From Dichotomocladium elegans (Eukaryota; Mucoromycota; Mucoromycetes; Mucorales; Lichtheimiaceae), in contig JAIXMN010000093.1 of the NCBI GenBank assembly GCA_025716815.1, positions 1 to 16,516 of the forward strand: a stretch of DNA of 16,516 nt, read 5' to 3'. Position numbers and translations under genes: made by a program. This document shows positions 15,783 through 16,516 of this stretch, piece after piece. The first letter of the stretch is position 1. Every line of letters begins with the position of its first letter. The notes beneath the pieces were generated by a model. It was not told the origin of the DNA. It ran no database searches and saw only the letters and a list, made by a program, of their open reading frames with translations.

Positions 15783-16499
15783 AGCATCGCGCGCGGCGAA
15801 TTCAAGCTCTTTTTATATTTTTCAAATTTGTCACGTGATTACCCCTATCTTATCAGATCGACAATTTCACCGTTAATTGCGAACACGTTGGAAAGCTCTA
15901 AAACAAATCAAGAACCACCTGCATCACCCCCCGACGCCCCCCCTACATCGTTATCGAAGCGGAAAGGATCGGCAGACCTTCCTAAAGCATCAAAAATCCC
16001 GCAGATAAAGAAAATCAGGGGCACCCAAACACCTGGCCCCATGCCTAATCCGCCCACAAGCAGCGTGCGTAGCACTCGCCCCTCGCCGGCTGCTCCCGCA
16101 ACCACCCGACCCTCTCGCCAGGCGTCACGTTCGCCTACCCGACGCGTAGCAACACCTGCTCGTGCAAATGCGCGAGCCAGAACACCAGAGGTTGTTGCAA
16201 TCGGCAGCACCTCAGACACTGTTGACTCTGTCACTGGCCTGGAGATCTGCAGTCTCACCGACCTCGACCCGCAGCCCTTGCCTCTGAACCTCCCTGCATG
16301 GGCTAGCGCCATGGAACGCCACTTGAACGAACAGGAGCGCGCAATTGCTGAGCAAAAGGAGTTTTCAGCCGAACTTGCACGTGTGCTTGCACATAATAAG
16401 CAGCTCGAGGCGGAACTAAATGCCGCCAAAGTACTGATTGCCGATCTGCAAGGCCAACTTGCCAAAACCACCCGTGTGTCTCCCCCCAGCATGGGTAAT
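15783..16499 (+). pseudogene. Disordered coiled-coil protein, possibly LINE ORF1, interrupted by an LTR
   Basis: A plus-strand frame is open from the element 1 junction to the LTR at 16500, about 239 codons. The first in-frame ATG is at 16041 (MPNPPTSS), and residues before it also look coding (Pro/Ser/Lys-rich), so the true start may be upstream and lost. The product has a Pro/Ser/Thr/Arg-rich, basic, disordered part (RPSRQASRSPTRRVATPARA) followed by a heptad-like coiled coil at about 16297-16470 (MERHLNEQERAIAEQKEF and LEAELNAAKVLIADLQGQL). This layout fits ORF1 proteins of fungal non-LTR retrotransposons, but a host coiled-coil protein cannot be excluded. It is broken by insertion of an element-2-family LTR. 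No domain confirms function. Confidence 0.5.
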
Positions 16500-16516
16500 T
16501 GTCGCATAGGTGATTG
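16500..16516 (+). mobile_element. Start of another element-2-family LTR (cut by window edge)
   Basis: TGTCGCATAGGTGATTG equals the first 17 bases of the element 2 LTR, in the same orientation. It is preceded by GTAAT, a candidate target duplication whose partner is outside the window. It could be a solo LTR or another full element. Confidence 0.85.

Noticed and set aside
15908..16507. 199-aa minus-strand ORF
   Set aside because: It is antisense to a plus-strand frame with a clear coiled coil and better coding character; its Ala/Arg/Gly-rich product looks like a shadow of that frame.

Overview
The window is transposon-dense DNA from a eukaryote, most likely a fungus. DIRS-type, Ty3/Gypsy-type (including a chromodomain 'chromovirus') and possible LINE sequences lie together around a eukaryotic tRNA-Asp(GUC) gene. 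The mix suggests an early-diverging fungus such as a Mucoromycota member, but this is inference, not identification.

Layout. 1-2301 (minus strand): decayed DIRS-like retrotransposon with a gag-like ORF and a frameshifted reverse transcriptase that runs off the left edge. 2302-3850: no genes, but strong repeat structure. This includes a foldback unit (2522-3348) with 228-bp inverted arms, a nearly perfect 60-bp palindrome (3064-3123) and a short purine-rich tandem array (3388-3494). 3862-3933 (minus): tRNA-Asp with its Pol III terminator. 3945-15776: an LTR retrotransposon ('element 1') inserted 11 bp upstream of that tRNA gene, flanked by TTGT. 9932-15761: a second, intact Ty3/Gypsy chromovirus ('element 2') nested inside the 3' LTR of element 1, with GTACC target duplications. 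15783-16499: an open frame encoding a disordered, coiled-coil protein, possibly a LINE ORF1, cut at 16500 by another LTR of the element 2 family.

The most unusual object is element 1. It has two 803-bp LTRs (one difference seen), a primer-binding site, a truncated gag, an integrase and a polypurine tract. Protease, reverse transcriptase and RNase H are absent. In their place is an intact, intronless 771-aa ORF (5174-7489) that reads as a divergent two-domain mRNA-cap methyltransferase: an FtsJ/2'-O-type domain followed by a cap guanine-N7-type domain. It is followed by a T-rich 3' region and a 22-base A tract that joins directly to integrase sequence. The simplest reading is that a polyadenylated mRNA, perhaps of viral origin because self-capping viruses encode such enzymes, was captured by template switching during reverse transcription and then mobilised as retrotransposon cargo.

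How the parts work together: element 1 keeps the cis signals (LTRs, PBS, PPT) but would need reverse transcriptase and protease in trans. Element 2 encodes a full Gag-PR-RT-RH-IN-chromodomain polyprotein and looks autonomous, but its LTRs differ from those of element 1, so it is not an obvious helper.
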